A stretch of 64,000 bases of DNA from Curtobacterium sp. MCBD17_035 (GCF_003234815.2 NZ_CP126279.1:2294001-2358000); one strand, 5' to 3'. Positions 37,538 to 47,209 are shown, numbered from the stretch's first letter. A program made the numbers and translations. The notes: generated by a model from the sequence alone, not told the origin.

Positions 37538-38929
37538 TCACCCGCGCGGGGCGGGCACGGGCCCGACGCGGCGGACGAGGGCCAGGCCGGCGAGCGCCAC
37601 GAGCGTCATCGCGCCGAACACCACCGCGAACGACACGGTGGCCGCCCGACCCCCGAACGCCGTGAAGGCGACGCCCGTGATCGCGAGCCCCACGACCGCG
37701 CCGGTGGCGTCGCCGATCGCCAGGGCAGAACTCGCGGATCCCTGGTCCGCGCGGTCACTGAGCCGGAGTGTGAGCATCGAGGTCCGCGGGTAGACGATCC
37801 CCATGCCGGCACCCGCCACGAACCACCCGGCGATCATCACGACCGGCAGGACACCGGTGACGGCGACGACGAACGCGGCGAGCAGCCCGAGCGCCACGAG
37901 CGTCAGTCCGATGCTGAAGGTGCGGCGCGCCGTGAGCACCCGTTCCGGGATCCGGCCGTGGGCCCAGCTCGCGGCGGCCCAGCTGATCGCCGCCAGGGTC
38001 AGGGTGACACCGGCCGCCGACGGGCTGAACCCGTGGTGCGCCTGGAGCAGGTACGGCAGGTACACCTCGCTGCCCATGTAGGCGGCGCCGGCGACGGCGC
38101 GCATCACGACGACGGTCGGGAGGCCCGGTGCGACCCGGAACGTCCCCACCGGCAGCAGGGGGCGCAGCCCGACCACCGCGACCACGAGTCCGACGGCGAG
38201 CACGAGGGGCCCGAGTGCGCCGGCGAGGTCCGGGGCGGTGTTGAGCCCGAGCACCGCGACGGCCGCGACGGCGGACCAGGCGATGCGCGGGCCCGGCCAC
38301 GCTGGTCGGTCCGCGACGTCGGGGACCGGGAGACGCCGGAGGCTCGGCAGCAGGAGGACGAACGAACCGACGGCGATGACGAGCGCGCCGACGAACACCC
38401 AGTGCCAGCCCCACGTGTCCGTCACGACACCGGCGGCCGCCGGACCGACGAGGCCCGGCACGACCCACGCGCCGGCGAAGCCCGCGAAGATCCGTCCGTG
38501 CAGGTGCTCGGGGTAGATCCGCGACACGATGACGTACAGCACGACCGTGAGGGCCCCCGCGCCGAAGCCCTCGACGAGGCGTCCGCCGAGGAACACCGGC
38601 ATCGACCCCGCCAGGGCCACGATCGCCGTGCCGAGCGCGAAGAGCAGCGCGGAGACGATCGTGACCACGCGTGCCCCCGACCGGTCCGCCCAGGTGCCGG
38701 CCACCACCATGCCCGGCACCCCTGCGGCGAGCGGCGCGGCGAAGGCCAGCGAGTACAGCGCCTCGCCATCGAGGTCGCGGCTGATCACCGGCATGATCGT
38801 GGCCATCGCCAGGTTCTGGAACGCGCTGACGGCGACGATCGCGACCATGCCGACGGTCGGCAGGACGTATCCGCGTCCCAGGATGCCCGCGCGCCCCGGC
38901 CTCGCCGCGCGCCCGGGCGGGATGGTCAC
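37538..38929 (-). CDS. MFS transporter
   Basis: A 463-residue major facilitator protein with about 12-14 membrane segments. The start helix is VLPTVGMVAIVAVSAFQNLAMATIMP; the loop WADRSGARVV follows helix 2. It resembles drug/proton antiporters of the EmrB/QacA type, but the substrate is unknown. The GTG at 38929 overlaps the stop of the cystathionine gene by 4 nt, which could link it to sulfur amino acid metabolism, for example export. Confidence 0.85.
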   Translation of the reverse strand: MTIPPGRAARPGRAGILGRGYVLPTVGMVAIVAVSAFQNLAMATIMPVISRDLDGEALYSLAFAAPLAAGVPGMVVAGTWADRSGARVVTIVSALLFALGTAIVALAGSMPVFLGGRLVEGFGAGALTVVLYVIVSRIYPEHLHGRIFAGFAGAWVVPGLVGPAAAGVVTDTWGWHWVFVGALVIAVGSFVLLLPSLRRLPVPDVADRPAWPGPRIAWSAVAAVAVLGLNTAPDLAGALGPLVLAVGLVVAVVGLRPLLPVGTFRVAPGLPTVVVMRAVAGAAYMGSEVYLPYLLQAHHGFSPSAAGVTLTLAAISWAAASWAHGRIPERVLTARRTFSIGLTLVALGLLAAFVVAVTGVLPVVMIAGWFVAGAGMGIVYPRTSMLTLRLSDRADQGSASSALAIGDATGAVVGLAITGVAFTAFGGRAATVSFAVVFGAMTLVALAGLALVRRVGPVPAPRG

Positions 38930-40077
38930 CGCGTCAGGGCCTGCTCGACGTCGGCCACGAGGTCGGCGACGTCCTCGATGCCGACCGACAGGCGGACCAC
39001 GTGCTCGGGCACCGCGAGCTCCGTGCCCTTGACCGACGCGTGGGTCATCTCGCTCGGGTATCCGATGAGCGACTCGACACCACCGAGCGACTCCGCGAGC
39101 TGGAACACCTCGGTGGACTCGGCGAACCGGCGTGCGGCCTCCGGACCACCCGTCAGCGCGACCGACAGCATGCCGCCGAACCCGCGCATCTGCTTCGCCG
39201 CGATCGCGTGACCCGGGTGGGACTCGAGGCCCGGGTAGAACACCCGCTCGACCGCCGGGTGCCCGACGAGCGCCTCGGCGACGGCCTGCGCGTTCGCCGA
39301 GTGCCGTTCCATCCGGACCGCCAGTGTCTTGATGCCCCGGGTCGTCAGCCAGGCGTCCATCGGCCCGGAGATCGCTCCTGCGGCGAACTGCACGAAGCCG
39401 ACGCGCTCGGCGAGCTCCTCGTCGCGCAGCACGATCGCACCGCCCACCACGTCCGAGTGGCCACCGAGGTACTTCGTGGTGGAGTACGCGACGACGTCGG
39501 CACCGAGCGCGAGCGGCTGCTGGAGGTACGGGGACGCGAACGTGTTGTCGACGACGACGAGTGCGCCGACCTCGTGCCCGATCGCGGCGAGCGCGGCGAT
39601 GTCGACGATCTTCATCAGGGGGTTCGTCGGCGTCTCGACCCAGAGCACCACCGTGGGGCCGGGCTCCCCTGCCTGGAGGACGGCGCGCACCGCGTCGAGG
39701 TCGCTCATCTCGACGGTGGTGAGCTCGACCCCCCACGGCACGTGCAGGCGGTTCACGAGGCGGTGGGTGCCGCCGTAGACGTCGTTGCCCATCACGACGT
39801 GGGCGCCCGGCGCGAGGACGGCGCGGAGCAGGGCGTCCTCGGCGGCGAGGCCGGACGAGAACGACAACGCCCGGACGCCACCGTCGAGGTCGGCGAGTTG
39901 CTCCTGCAGGGAGTCACGTGTGGGGTTGCCGGACCGTGAGTACTCGTACCCGTTGCGCATCCGCCCGATGCCGTCCTGCACGAACGTCGAGGTGAGGAAC
40001 ACGGGCGGGACCACCGCACCGGTGCGCTCGTCGGGCTCCTGCCCGGAGTGGATCGCGCGGGTGGAGAACTCGGCCAT
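38926..40077 (-). CDS. metB: Cystathionine gamma-lyase/gamma-synthase (PLP-dependent)
   Basis: A 383-residue Cys/Met metabolism PLP enzyme. The PLP lysine is Lys202 in STTKYLGGH; the N-terminal Tyr-Arg region is YEYSRSGNPTRD, and VVDNTFASPYLQQPL is conserved. Family sequence alone does not separate gamma-synthase from gamma-lyase; the cystathionine beta-synthase gene just upstream argues for the lyase direction, i.e. cysteine from homocysteine. ATG at 40077 follows GGAG by 7 nt. The genes are 79 bp apart and probably cotranscribed. Confidence 0.92.
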   Translation of the reverse strand: MAEFSTRAIHSGQEPDERTGAVVPPVFLTSTFVQDGIGRMRNGYEYSRSGNPTRDSLQEQLADLDGGVRALSFSSGLAAEDALLRAVLAPGAHVVMGNDVYGGTHRLVNRLHVPWGVELTTVEMSDLDAVRAVLQAGEPGPTVVLWVETPTNPLMKIVDIAALAAIGHEVGALVVVDNTFASPYLQQPLALGADVVAYSTTKYLGGHSDVVGGAIVLRDEELAERVGFVQFAAGAISGPMDAWLTTRGIKTLAVRMERHSANAQAVAEALVGHPAVERVFYPGLESHPGHAIAAKQMRGFGGMLSVALTGGPEAARRFAESTEVFQLAESLGGVESLIGYPSEMTHASVKGTELAVPEHVVRLSVGIEDVADLVADVEQALTR

Positions 40078-40156
40078 GGGGTGACTCCTGGTGATGACGG
40101 CGGGGTGGATGGTCGGACGGCTCCACGGAGGGGCCGCCCAGCGGGGCCGGGAACGG

Positions 40157-41527
40157 CTACGCGGACAGGAACGCGAGCAGGTCGTGGCGGGTGACGACCG
40201 AGACGGGCTTGCCGTCCTCGACGACGAGCAGGGCGTTCGTGTCCTCGAGCGCACGGCGGGCAGCCGTGACGGACTCACCGATGCCGATGATCGGCAGCGG
40301 GTCGCCGACCGAGGCCGACAGCGAGTCGGTCATGCGGGCCGCGCCCGTGAACACGGCCTCGAGCAGCTCCTGCTCCTCGATCGCGCCGACGACCTCGCCG
40401 ATGACGACGGGCGGCTCGGCCGAGAGCACCGGCATCTGCGAGACCCCGTACGTCTTCATGATGTCGATGACGTCGCGCACGGTGTCCGACGGGTGGGCGT
40501 GCACGAGGTCCGGCAGGGCGCCGGTCTTGGCCTGCAGGAGTGCGCCGACCGTGCGCTCGTCCTCGGTCTCGACGAATCCGTACGAGCGCATCCAGCGCTC
40601 GTTGAAGATCTTGCCGAGGTAGCCACGGCCCCCGTCCGGCAGGAGCACGACGACGACGTCGTCCGGTCCGAGGTCGCGCGCGGCACGGAGGGCGGCCACG
40701 ACGGCCATGCCGCTGGAGCCACCGACGAGCAGGCCCTCCTCGCGGGCGAGGCGGCGGGTCATCGCGAACGACTCCGCGTCCGAGACCGCGATGACCTCGT
40801 CGACGACGCTGCCGTCGTAGGCGGGCGGCCAGAAGTCCTCACCGACACCCTCGACGAGGTACGGGCGTCCGGTGCCGCCGGAGTAGACGCTGCCCTCGGG
40901 GTCCGCACCGACGATGCGCACGCCGCCCTCCGAGACCTCCTTGAGGTACCGTCCCGTCCCGCTGATCGTGCCGCCGGTTCCGACGCCCGCGACGAAGTGC
41001 GTGATCGTCCCGTCGGTGTCCCGCCAGATCTCGGGGCCGGTCGTCTCGTAGTGGCTGCGCGGCCCGTTCGGGTTGGCGTACTGGTTCGGTTTGAACGCGC
41101 CGGGGATCTCCTGCACCAGGCGGTCCGAGACCGAGTAGTAGGACTCGGGGTGCTCCGGCGGCACGGCGGTCGGGGTGATGACGATCTCGGCACCGTAGGC
41201 GGTGAGGACGTTGCGCTTGTCCTCGCCGACCTTGTCGGGGAGGACGAAGACGCACCGGTACCCACGCTGCTGGGCGACGAGCGCCAGACCGACGCCGGTG
41301 TTGCCGCTCGTGGGCTCGACGATCGTGCCGCCCGGTCCGAGCTGCCCCTTCGCCTCGGCGTCGTCCATGATCCGGGTGGCGATGCGGTCCTTGGCCGAGC
41401 CACCCGGGTTGAAGTACTCGACCTTGACGAGGACGGTCGCGGCGACCCCCGCCGTCACCGAGTTGAGGCGGACGAGCGGGGTGTTCCCGACCAGGTCGAT
41501 GACGGAGTTGGCGTAGCGCACGGTCAT
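40157..41527 (-). CDS. cbs: Cystathionine beta-synthase
   Basis: A 456-residue enzyme condensing serine (or O-acetylserine) with homocysteine. The PLP-binding lysine is Lys46 in GGSAKDRIA; the phosphate loop is EPTSGNTGVGLA. The C-terminal third contains a pair of CBS domains (TVRDVIDIMKTYGVSQMPVL and the final SVVTRHDLL), so regulation by an adenosyl ligand is likely. Start is ATG at 41527 or the leaderless GTG at 41521, 8 nt after TACACT. No ribosome binding site is convincing. Confidence 0.94.
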   Translation of the reverse strand: MTVRYANSVIDLVGNTPLVRLNSVTAGVAATVLVKVEYFNPGGSAKDRIATRIMDDAEAKGQLGPGGTIVEPTSGNTGVGLALVAQQRGYRCVFVLPDKVGEDKRNVLTAYGAEIVITPTAVPPEHPESYYSVSDRLVQEIPGAFKPNQYANPNGPRSHYETTGPEIWRDTDGTITHFVAGVGTGGTISGTGRYLKEVSEGGVRIVGADPEGSVYSGGTGRPYLVEGVGEDFWPPAYDGSVVDEVIAVSDAESFAMTRRLAREEGLLVGGSSGMAVVAALRAARDLGPDDVVVVLLPDGGRGYLGKIFNERWMRSYGFVETEDERTVGALLQAKTGALPDLVHAHPSDTVRDVIDIMKTYGVSQMPVLSAEPPVVIGEVVGAIEEQELLEAVFTGAARMTDSLSASVGDPLPIIGIGESVTAARRALEDTNALLVVEDGKPVSVVTRHDLLAFLSA

Positions 41528-41529
41528 CG

Positions 41530-41567
41530 AGTGTACGTCGTGCCCCTGCCGCATGACCTGGCAGGTC
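41530..41567 (-). promoter_or_regulatory. Promoter of the transsulfuration operon with palindrome
   Basis: A TACACT -10 box (minus strand, 41530-41535) with the palindrome GACCTG-G-CAGGTC at 41555-41567 where the -35 would lie. It looks like an operator for a dimeric regulator. Confidence 0.45.
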
Positions 41568-41636
41568 GGCGAACGCCCCCCGGCAGCGGACGTCGCACGG
41601 GTCTCCCGCGGCGCCGCGCCTGCTGAGGCCCTGCGT

Positions 41637-43556
41637 TCAGGCCTCGACGCCCTGGGCAGCGGCGACCACCGGCTCGTTCTGCTGACGGTGCAGCGCCGCG
41701 TAGACACCGCCGAGTGCCAGGAGCTCCTCGTGGTCGCCGCGCTCGACGATCCGGCCGTGGTCGACGACGAAGATGACGTCGGCGTCCCGCACGGTGGACA
41801 ACCGGTGCGCGATCGCGATCGTCGTCCGACCGCGGGCGGCCGCGTCCAGGGCGTCCTGCACCACCCGCTCCGAGATGGAGTCGAGCGCGCTCGTCGCCTC
41901 GTCGAGCACGAGCACCGGCGGGTCCTTGAGCAGGACGCGCGCGATCGCGATGCGCTGCTTCTCGCCGCCGGAGAGTCGGTAGCCGCGCTCCCCCACGACG
42001 GTCGCGTAGCCGTCGGGGAACGACTGGATCGTCGCGTCGATGTTGGCGGCACGGGCGGCCGCGCGGAGCTCGTCGTCGGTCGCGTCCGGCTTGGCGTAGC
42101 GGAGGTTGTCGGCGATCGTCGCGTGGAACAGGTAGGTCTCCTGGCTGACGACGCCGACGTGCCGCACCAGGTCGTCCTGCGCGATCGCGCGGACGTCGGT
42201 GCCAGCGAACCGGACCGTGCCCGTCGTCGCGTCGTACAACCGGGGCACGAGGTACGAGATCGTGGTCTTGCCGGCGCCGGACGGTCCGACGAACGCGGCG
42301 AAACGTCCGGGCTCGAGGTCGAACGACAGCCCACGGAGCGTCGGCTCGTCCGGGTCGCCGTCCGGGTAGACGAACGTCACGTCCTCGAACGCGAGCGCGC
42401 CGATCCGCGACTCGTCCACGGGGACGGGATCCGCCGGGTCGGTGATGGCCGGCCGCAGGTCGAGGTACTCGAAGATGCGCGCGAACAGCGCCCCGGACGT
42501 CTGCAGGTCGAGCACGACGCGGAGCAACCCGACCGTCGGGAACAAGAGCCGCGACTGCACGGTGGTGAACGCGACGATCGTCCCGGCGGTGACGGGCACA
42601 CCACCGACGATGAGCCAGGCCGCGACGAGGTAGATGATCGCCGGGATCACGGACAGGAAGATCTGCACGATCGCGAAGAACCACTGCCCGGACATCTGCT
42701 GACGTACCTGCAGGCGGATCTGGTTGCGGTTCTCGGCCTCGTACCGGTCGATCTCGGCGCCCTGGCGGTTGAAGCTCTTGGCGAGCAGGATGCCCGACAC
42801 GCTCAGGGCCTCCTGCGTGATCGCCGTCATGTCCGACAGGGACTCCTGCGTCTCGGCGGCGATGCGGGCGCGGACCCGGCCGACGCGACGCTGCGCGATC
42901 ACCAGCAGCGGCAGGAGCACGACCGCGACGATCGTCATCTGCCAACTGAGCAGCACCATCGCGACGACGGCGGCGATCACGGTCACGGTGTTGCCGAGGA
43001 CGGACGAGATGGTGTTGTTGAGGACGCTCGCGACCCCACCGACGTCGTTCTGGAGGCGCGACTGGATGACACCGGTCTTCGTGCGTGTGAAGAACGCGAG
43101 TTCCATGCGCTGCAGGTGACCGAACAGCTGCGTGCGCATGGCACCCATCACCCGGTTGCCGACGGTCGCGGTCAGGTAGGTCTGCCAGACGCCGAGCCCC
43201 GCCGACGCGATCCACAGCGCGACCATGCCCGCGACGAGCCATCCGAGCACGGGCAGGTCGGGATGTCCGGACCGGGGGAAGAGCCCGAGGTCGAACGCCT
43301 TCTGGGTGAGCAGCGGCGGGATCACGCTGAGCGCCGCCCCGAGGAGCACGAGCACGACGGTCCCGATGATCGCCGTCCGATGCGGCCGGAACAGCCCCGC
43401 GATGCGACCGAGCAGGTCGGGGATCTTCGGCGCTGCCGCGTTCATGGCCCGCTGGGCGTCCGGGTCGCCGCTCGAGATCCGGTTGCCGCGCATGGGTCCG
43501 CCCCCGCCGCCGCCCCGCATGCCACCGCCGCCGGCGACGGCGTCCATCCGGCTCAC
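41637..43556 (-). CDS. ABC exporter, fused membrane and ATPase domains
   Basis: A 639-residue half-transporter of the MsbA/LmrA type. After a Gly/Met-rich start come six membrane helices (about residues 60-345) and the nucleotide-binding domain with Walker A GPSGAGKTT, signature RLSGGEKQR, Walker B VLVLDEATSALD and His-loop AHRLSTV. Start is GTG 43556, with GAGGA 7 nt upstream; ATG 43547 is an alternative. It should act as a homodimer or with a partner not seen here. The substrate is unknown, probably a lipid or drug. Confidence 0.92.
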   Translation of the reverse strand: MSRMDAVAGGGGMRGGGGGGPMRGNRISSGDPDAQRAMNAAAPKIPDLLGRIAGLFRPHRTAIIGTVVLVLLGAALSVIPPLLTQKAFDLGLFPRSGHPDLPVLGWLVAGMVALWIASAGLGVWQTYLTATVGNRVMGAMRTQLFGHLQRMELAFFTRTKTGVIQSRLQNDVGGVASVLNNTISSVLGNTVTVIAAVVAMVLLSWQMTIVAVVLLPLLVIAQRRVGRVRARIAAETQESLSDMTAITQEALSVSGILLAKSFNRQGAEIDRYEAENRNQIRLQVRQQMSGQWFFAIVQIFLSVIPAIIYLVAAWLIVGGVPVTAGTIVAFTTVQSRLLFPTVGLLRVVLDLQTSGALFARIFEYLDLRPAITDPADPVPVDESRIGALAFEDVTFVYPDGDPDEPTLRGLSFDLEPGRFAAFVGPSGAGKTTISYLVPRLYDATTGTVRFAGTDVRAIAQDDLVRHVGVVSQETYLFHATIADNLRYAKPDATDDELRAAARAANIDATIQSFPDGYATVVGERGYRLSGGEKQRIAIARVLLKDPPVLVLDEATSALDSISERVVQDALDAAARGRTTIAIAHRLSTVRDADVIFVVDHGRIVERGDHEELLALGGVYAALHRQQNEPVVAAAQGVEA

Positions 43557-43683
43557 GGCGCGATCCTCGTCATGAGGGTCCAGGGTAGTCGCGCGCGCCG
43601 ACGCGGACGGGCGCCGTCGCACCGTCGGTGAGCGTGCGCGTCGTGGCGCCCGGCGACGACGGGCGGTGCGTCGCCCGGGAACG

Positions 43684-43721
43684 ACGGAGGCCGCCGTCCC
43701 CGAGGGGACGACGGCCTCCGT
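43684..43721 (-). terminator. Terminator after rplL
   Basis: Inverted repeat ACGGAGGCCG...CGTCCCC/GGGGACG...CGGCCTCCGT with a 2-nt loop, 21 bp past the rplL stop. Confidence 0.75.
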
Positions 43722-43741
43722 GCGAGCGGTACCGACGGGTC

Positions 43742-44128
43742 TTACTTGACCGTGACGGTCGCGCCGGCGCCCTTGAGCTGGTCGGCGGCCTTGTCGGCGG
43801 TCTCCTTGTTGACGCCCTCGAGGACGTTCGCGGGGGCACCGTCGACGAGCGCCTTCGCCTCGCCGAGGCCGAGGCTCGTGAGGGCGCGCACCTCCTTGAT
43901 GACCTGGATCTTCTTGTCGCCGGCGGACTCGAGCACGACGTCGAACTCCGTCTTCTCCTCGACCTCCTCGGCCGGGGCGGCGCCCGCGCCACCAGCGGCG
44001 GCGACGGCGACGGGAGCGGCGGCGGTGACCTCGAAGACCTCCTCGAACTTCTTGACGAAGTCCGAGAGCTCGATGAGCGTGAGCTCCTTGAAGGCGTCGA
44101 TGAGCTCGTCCTGGGACAGCTTGGCCAT
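43742..44128 (-). CDS. rplL: Ribosomal protein L7/L12
   Basis: The 128-residue stalk protein of the large subunit. The N-terminal dimerisation domain ([22 protein letters not shown]) and an Ala/Gly hinge (residues about 36-55) precede the factor-binding domain ([21 protein letters not shown]). It follows rplJ by 45 bp and shares its promoter and leader. Start ATG at 44128 with AAGGAG upstream. Confidence 0.98.
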   Translation of the reverse strand: MAKLSQDELIDAFKELTLIELSDFVKKFEEVFEVTAAAPVAVAAAGGAGAAPAEEVEEKTEFDVVLESAGDKKIQVIKEVRALTSLGLGEAKALVDGAPANVLEGVNKETADKAADQLKGAGATVTVK

Positions 44129-44173
44129 TGTTCTCTCCTTGCTACGTGGTGTGGTTGTCTACCGCAGGCCCGA

Positions 44174-44689
44174 TCAGGCTGCGGACTCCTGCTTCTCGCG
44201 CAGTGCCTCGACGGTGCGGACGGCCTGCGAGAGGGGCGCGTTGAACAGGTACGCGGCGCCGAACAGCGATGCCTTGAAGGCGCCGGCCAGCTTGCCGAGC
44301 AGCACCTCCCGCGACTCGAGGTCGGCGAGCTTGTCCACCTCAGAAGCGGTCAGGGGGTTACCGTCGAAGTACCCCCCCTTGACCACGAGCTGAGGGTTCG
44401 CCTTGGCGAATGCACGCAGCGACTTCGCGACGGCGACGGTGTCACCGTGCACGAAGGCGATCGCGGACGGACCGGCCAGCTCGTCGTCGAACGACGAGAT
44501 GCCCGCCTCGTTGGCAGCGATCTTCGTGAGCGTGTTCTTCACCACGGCGTACGTGGCGTGCTCGCGGATGTCAGTCCGCAGCTGCTTGAGCTGGGCAACC
44601 GTGAGACCGCGGTACTCGGTCAGCAGGACGGCGTTCGAGTTGCGGAAGTGATCCGACAGCTCGGCGACCGCAGCTTCCTTGTTCGCCAT
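44174..44689 (-). CDS. rplJ: Ribosomal protein L10
   Basis: A 171-residue protein that anchors L7/L12 dimers to the ribosome and represses its own operon through the leader. [15 protein letters not shown] and [19 protein letters not shown] are typical N-terminal sequence; the last helices carry the L7/L12-binding sites. The ATG at 44689 follows AAGGAG by 5 nt. The leader lies directly upstream. Confidence 0.98.
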   Translation of the reverse strand: MANKEAAVAELSDHFRNSNAVLLTEYRGLTVAQLKQLRTDIREHATYAVVKNTLTKIAANEAGISSFDDELAGPSAIAFVHGDTVAVAKSLRAFAKANPQLVVKGGYFDGNPLTASEVDKLADLESREVLLGKLAGAFKASLFGAAYLFNAPLSQAVRTVEALREKQESAA

Positions 44690-44734
44690 GGCTCTCCTTA
44701 GGGTCTGTGCCGGCAGCCCCCGGTCCCGAACACG

Positions 44735-44764
44735 AAAAAAGCTCCGGCGCAGAGGCTCGGAGCT
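44735..44764 (-). terminator. Attenuator hairpin with T-tract before rplJ
   Basis: On the minus strand GCTCCG...CGGAGC is followed by TTTTTT, a textbook intrinsic terminator. It lies between the L10 leader and rplJ, 45 nt before the gene, so it probably acts as an attenuator balancing transcription of rplJL. Confidence 0.85.
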
Positions 44765-44893
44765 GGACCCACGCGAGGCGTGTGAGCGGTTCGGAACACC
44801 TGCGCGGGCTGCCTCGTCGGACGAGGACCTTCGGCCACCACACCAGCGACAGTGGGAACTGTGCAGGCACGGCGGCAACCGGCGGTCTTTGGC
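44765..44893 (-). promoter_or_regulatory. L10 leader (ribosomal protein autoregulatory RNA)
   Basis: The transcript upstream of rplJ contains the blocks CACAGTTCCCACTG and TGGTGGCCGAAGGTCCTCG that mark actinobacterial L10 leaders, in which the L10-(L7/L12)4 complex binds the leader RNA. Extent is approximate, from the inferred transcription start to the attenuator. Confidence 0.8.
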
Positions 44894-44900
44894 TTCCGGA

Positions 44901-44929
44901 AGCGTACCAGCCCCGCCGCAGGGCCACAA
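44901..44929 (-). promoter_or_regulatory. Promoter of rplJL
   Basis: TTGTGG (-35, 44924-44929), 17-bp spacer, TACGCT (-10, 44901-44906) on the minus strand; predicted start about 44894. Confidence 0.7.
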
Positions 44930-44944
44930 CCGGCGGACGACCGC

Positions 44945-46420
44945 TCACGCGCCCGACGCGGCGACTCCCGATCGGCGCAGGTCGTCCGGGCGCGACGGCA
45001 CCGCCGGCAGACGGACCGTGAACACCGTGTCGCCCGGGACACTCCGGACGGACACGACGCCGCCGTGGGCCTGGACGACCGCGTCGACGATCGCGAGCCC
45101 GAGGCCGGTCGATCCGGCGGTCCGGCTCCGCGAGCTGTCGGCACGCGCGAACCGCTCGAACATCTTCGGCAGGAACGCGGGGTCGATTCCCTGTCCGGTG
45201 TCGCGGACGGTCAGGTCCACCCCCTCCGGACCGGTCGCGATCCCGACCGTGATCCGGGTGCCGTCCGGGGTGTGCGTGCGGGCGTTCGTGACGAGGTTGA
45301 CGACCACCTGGTGCAACCGTGCGGCGTCGCCGAGCACCACGACGGGCTCGTCCGGCACGTCCACGTCGATGAGATGGCCGGGACTGGCGGCGTGCGCGTC
45401 GTTCACGGCGTCGAGGACGAGCCCGGTCAGGTCGACGTCGTCGAACTGGATCTCGCGCCCCTCGTCGAGTCGGGCGAGCAGCAGCAGGTCCTCGACCATC
45501 CCGGTCATCCGGACGGACTCGGCCTCCACGCGACTCATGGCGTACACGACGTCGTCGGGCAGGTCGACGGACATGCGCCGCGTCAGTTCGGCGTACCCGC
45601 GGATGGAGGCCAACGGGGTCCGGAGCTCGTGCGACGCGTCGGCGACGAACTGCCGGACCTTGTCCTCGCTGGCCTCACGGGCACGCATGGCGTCGCCGAT
45701 GTGGCCGAGCATGCGGTTGAAGGCGGTGCCGACGCGCCCGACCTCGGTCCGCGGGTCGGTGTCCTGCTGCGGCACCCGCACGTCGGCGAGCTGGTCGCCT
45801 CGGACGAGGGGCAGGCGCGCGACCGTCGTCGCGGTCTCGGCGACGCGTTCGAGCGGGCGCAGGGAACGGCGGACGGCGTACGTGGCGACGAGGCTCGCGG
45901 CGACGAGCGCGACGACCATCACGACGACGACCACCCAGATGAGGTTCCAGATGCTCGCGTAGACCGGGGCCATCGGCAGGCCGACGACGAGCACGCCGTT
46001 CGTGGTCGCGACCGCGGCGACCCGGTAGTCACCGACGCTGCCCCCGAGGTGCACGGTCTGCGCCCCGTTCCCGACGGTCGCCTGCGCGAGCGTCTGCGCC
46101 TGGCCCGCGGTGAGCTGCTTGATGGAGCCGCTCTCCTGGATGATCGTGCTGAAGACACGGTTCCCGTTGAGGTACACGGCCGTGAGCGTGCCGGCCGCTT
46201 GACCCGCCGGTCGGGCGAGGTCGTCGGGAGGCGCGCCTCCGAATCCGCCGCCGCCCTGGTTCAGGTGGCTCTGCGCCCGGTCCGTCGCGTGTTCGATCTG
46301 CGAGTCGATGCTCGTCGTCTGGATGGTCGCGAGCGCGATGATGCTGCCCGCGCCGATCACCGCGCTCACGGCGACGACGAGGGCGACGATGCTGAGCACG
46401 AGGCGTCGACGGAGCGTCAT
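44945..46420 (-). CDS. Sensor histidine kinase (HisKA/OmpR-partner type)
   Basis: A 491-residue membrane kinase. Helix 1 (about residues 8-32), a roughly 130-residue extracellular domain with a Gly-rich stretch (QGGGGFGGAPP), helix 2 (about 155-182), HAMP, then the HisKA domain with His264 (SHELRTPLASIRGY) and an ATPase domain (NLVTNARTHTP, VRDTGQGID, GSTGLGLAI). It follows its response regulator gene by 48 bp. Together with the divergent MacB-like exporter this suggests an envelope stress or antimicrobial sensing role. Confidence 0.94.
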   Translation of the reverse strand: MTLRRRLVLSIVALVVAVSAVIGAGSIIALATIQTTSIDSQIEHATDRAQSHLNQGGGGFGGAPPDDLARPAGQAAGTLTAVYLNGNRVFSTIIQESGSIKQLTAGQAQTLAQATVGNGAQTVHLGGSVGDYRVAAVATTNGVLVVGLPMAPVYASIWNLIWVVVVVMVVALVAASLVATYAVRRSLRPLERVAETATTVARLPLVRGDQLADVRVPQQDTDPRTEVGRVGTAFNRMLGHIGDAMRAREASEDKVRQFVADASHELRTPLASIRGYAELTRRMSVDLPDDVVYAMSRVEAESVRMTGMVEDLLLLARLDEGREIQFDDVDLTGLVLDAVNDAHAASPGHLIDVDVPDEPVVVLGDAARLHQVVVNLVTNARTHTPDGTRITVGIATGPEGVDLTVRDTGQGIDPAFLPKMFERFARADSSRSRTAGSTGLGLAIVDAVVQAHGGVVSVRSVPGDTVFTVRLPAVPSRPDDLRRSGVAASGA

Positions 46421-46468
46421 GGGTGGAGGTGCCTTCGTCGGGGCGGTCCGGGCGTGGTCACCCGTCGG

Positions 46469-47209
46469 TCAGGACGTCGGCTTGATGACGTAGCCGACGC
46501 CGCGGACCGTGTGGATCATCGGCGTCTCGCCCGCGTCGATCTTCTTGCGCAGGTACGAGATGTAGATCTCGACCACGCTCGACTTGCCACCGAAGTCGTA
46601 GCTCCAGACGCGGTCGAGGATCTGTGCCTTCGAGAGCACGCGTCGCGGGTTCCGCATGAGGAAGCGGAGGAGCTCGAACTCGGTGGCGGTGAGTTCGATC
46701 GACCGACCGGCACGGTGCACCTCGTACGACTCCTCGTCGAGCACGAGGTCGCCGACGGTGATCGTGGAGTCACCGGCCTCGGCGATGCTGATCTGCGACC
46801 GTCGGATCAGTCCGCGGAGCCGCGCCACGACCTCCTCCAGGCTGAACGGCTTCGTGACGTAGTCGTCGCCGCCCGCCGTGAGCCCGCTCACCCGGTCCTC
46901 GACGCTGTCCTTCGCGGTGAGGAAGAGGACGGGGGTGTCGTCGTTGTTCTGCCGGAGTCGGTTGAGGACCTGGAGGCCGTCGAGGTCCGGCATCATCACG
47001 TCGAGCACCATCGCGTCCGGCCGGAACTCGCGGGCCTTGGCCAGGGCGTCCTGACCGCCGTTCGCGCTCGTGACGTCCCATCCCTCGTACCGCAGGGCCA
47101 TGGAGAGCAGGTCGGTCAGGCTGGACTCGTCGTCGACGACGAGGATGCGCAACGGCGAGCCGTCGGCACGGGTGAGACGGGGAGCGGCTGAGGGCTGGGA
47201 GATGGTCAC
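46469..47209 (-). CDS. OmpR-family response regulator
   Basis: A 246-residue regulator. Receiver domain with acidic pair VVDDES, phospho-acceptor Asp70 (LDVMMPD) and VTKPF Lys. The C-terminal winged helix includes ELTATEFELLRFLMRNPRRVLSK-type sequence and a final YISYLRKKID...RGVGYVIK. GTG at 47209 is chosen because GGAAG lies just upstream. It resembles TrcR/MprA-type regulators. Confidence 0.94.
   Translation of the reverse strand: MTISQPSAAPRLTRADGSPLRILVVDDESSLTDLLSMALRYEGWDVTSANGGQDALAKAREFRPDAMVLDVMMPDLDGLQVLNRLRQNNDDTPVLFLTAKDSVEDRVSGLTAGGDDYVTKPFSLEEVVARLRGLIRRSQISIAEAGDSTITVGDLVLDEESYEVHRAGRSIELTATEFELLRFLMRNPRRVLSKAQILDRVWSYDFGGKSSVVEIYISYLRKKIDAGETPMIHTVRGVGYVIKPTS

Noticed and set aside
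43578..43590. TACCCT box and a nearby ATG as the start of the ABC exporter
   Set aside because: That ATG is out of frame with the exporter; the GTG at 43556 has a ribosome binding site and is in frame.
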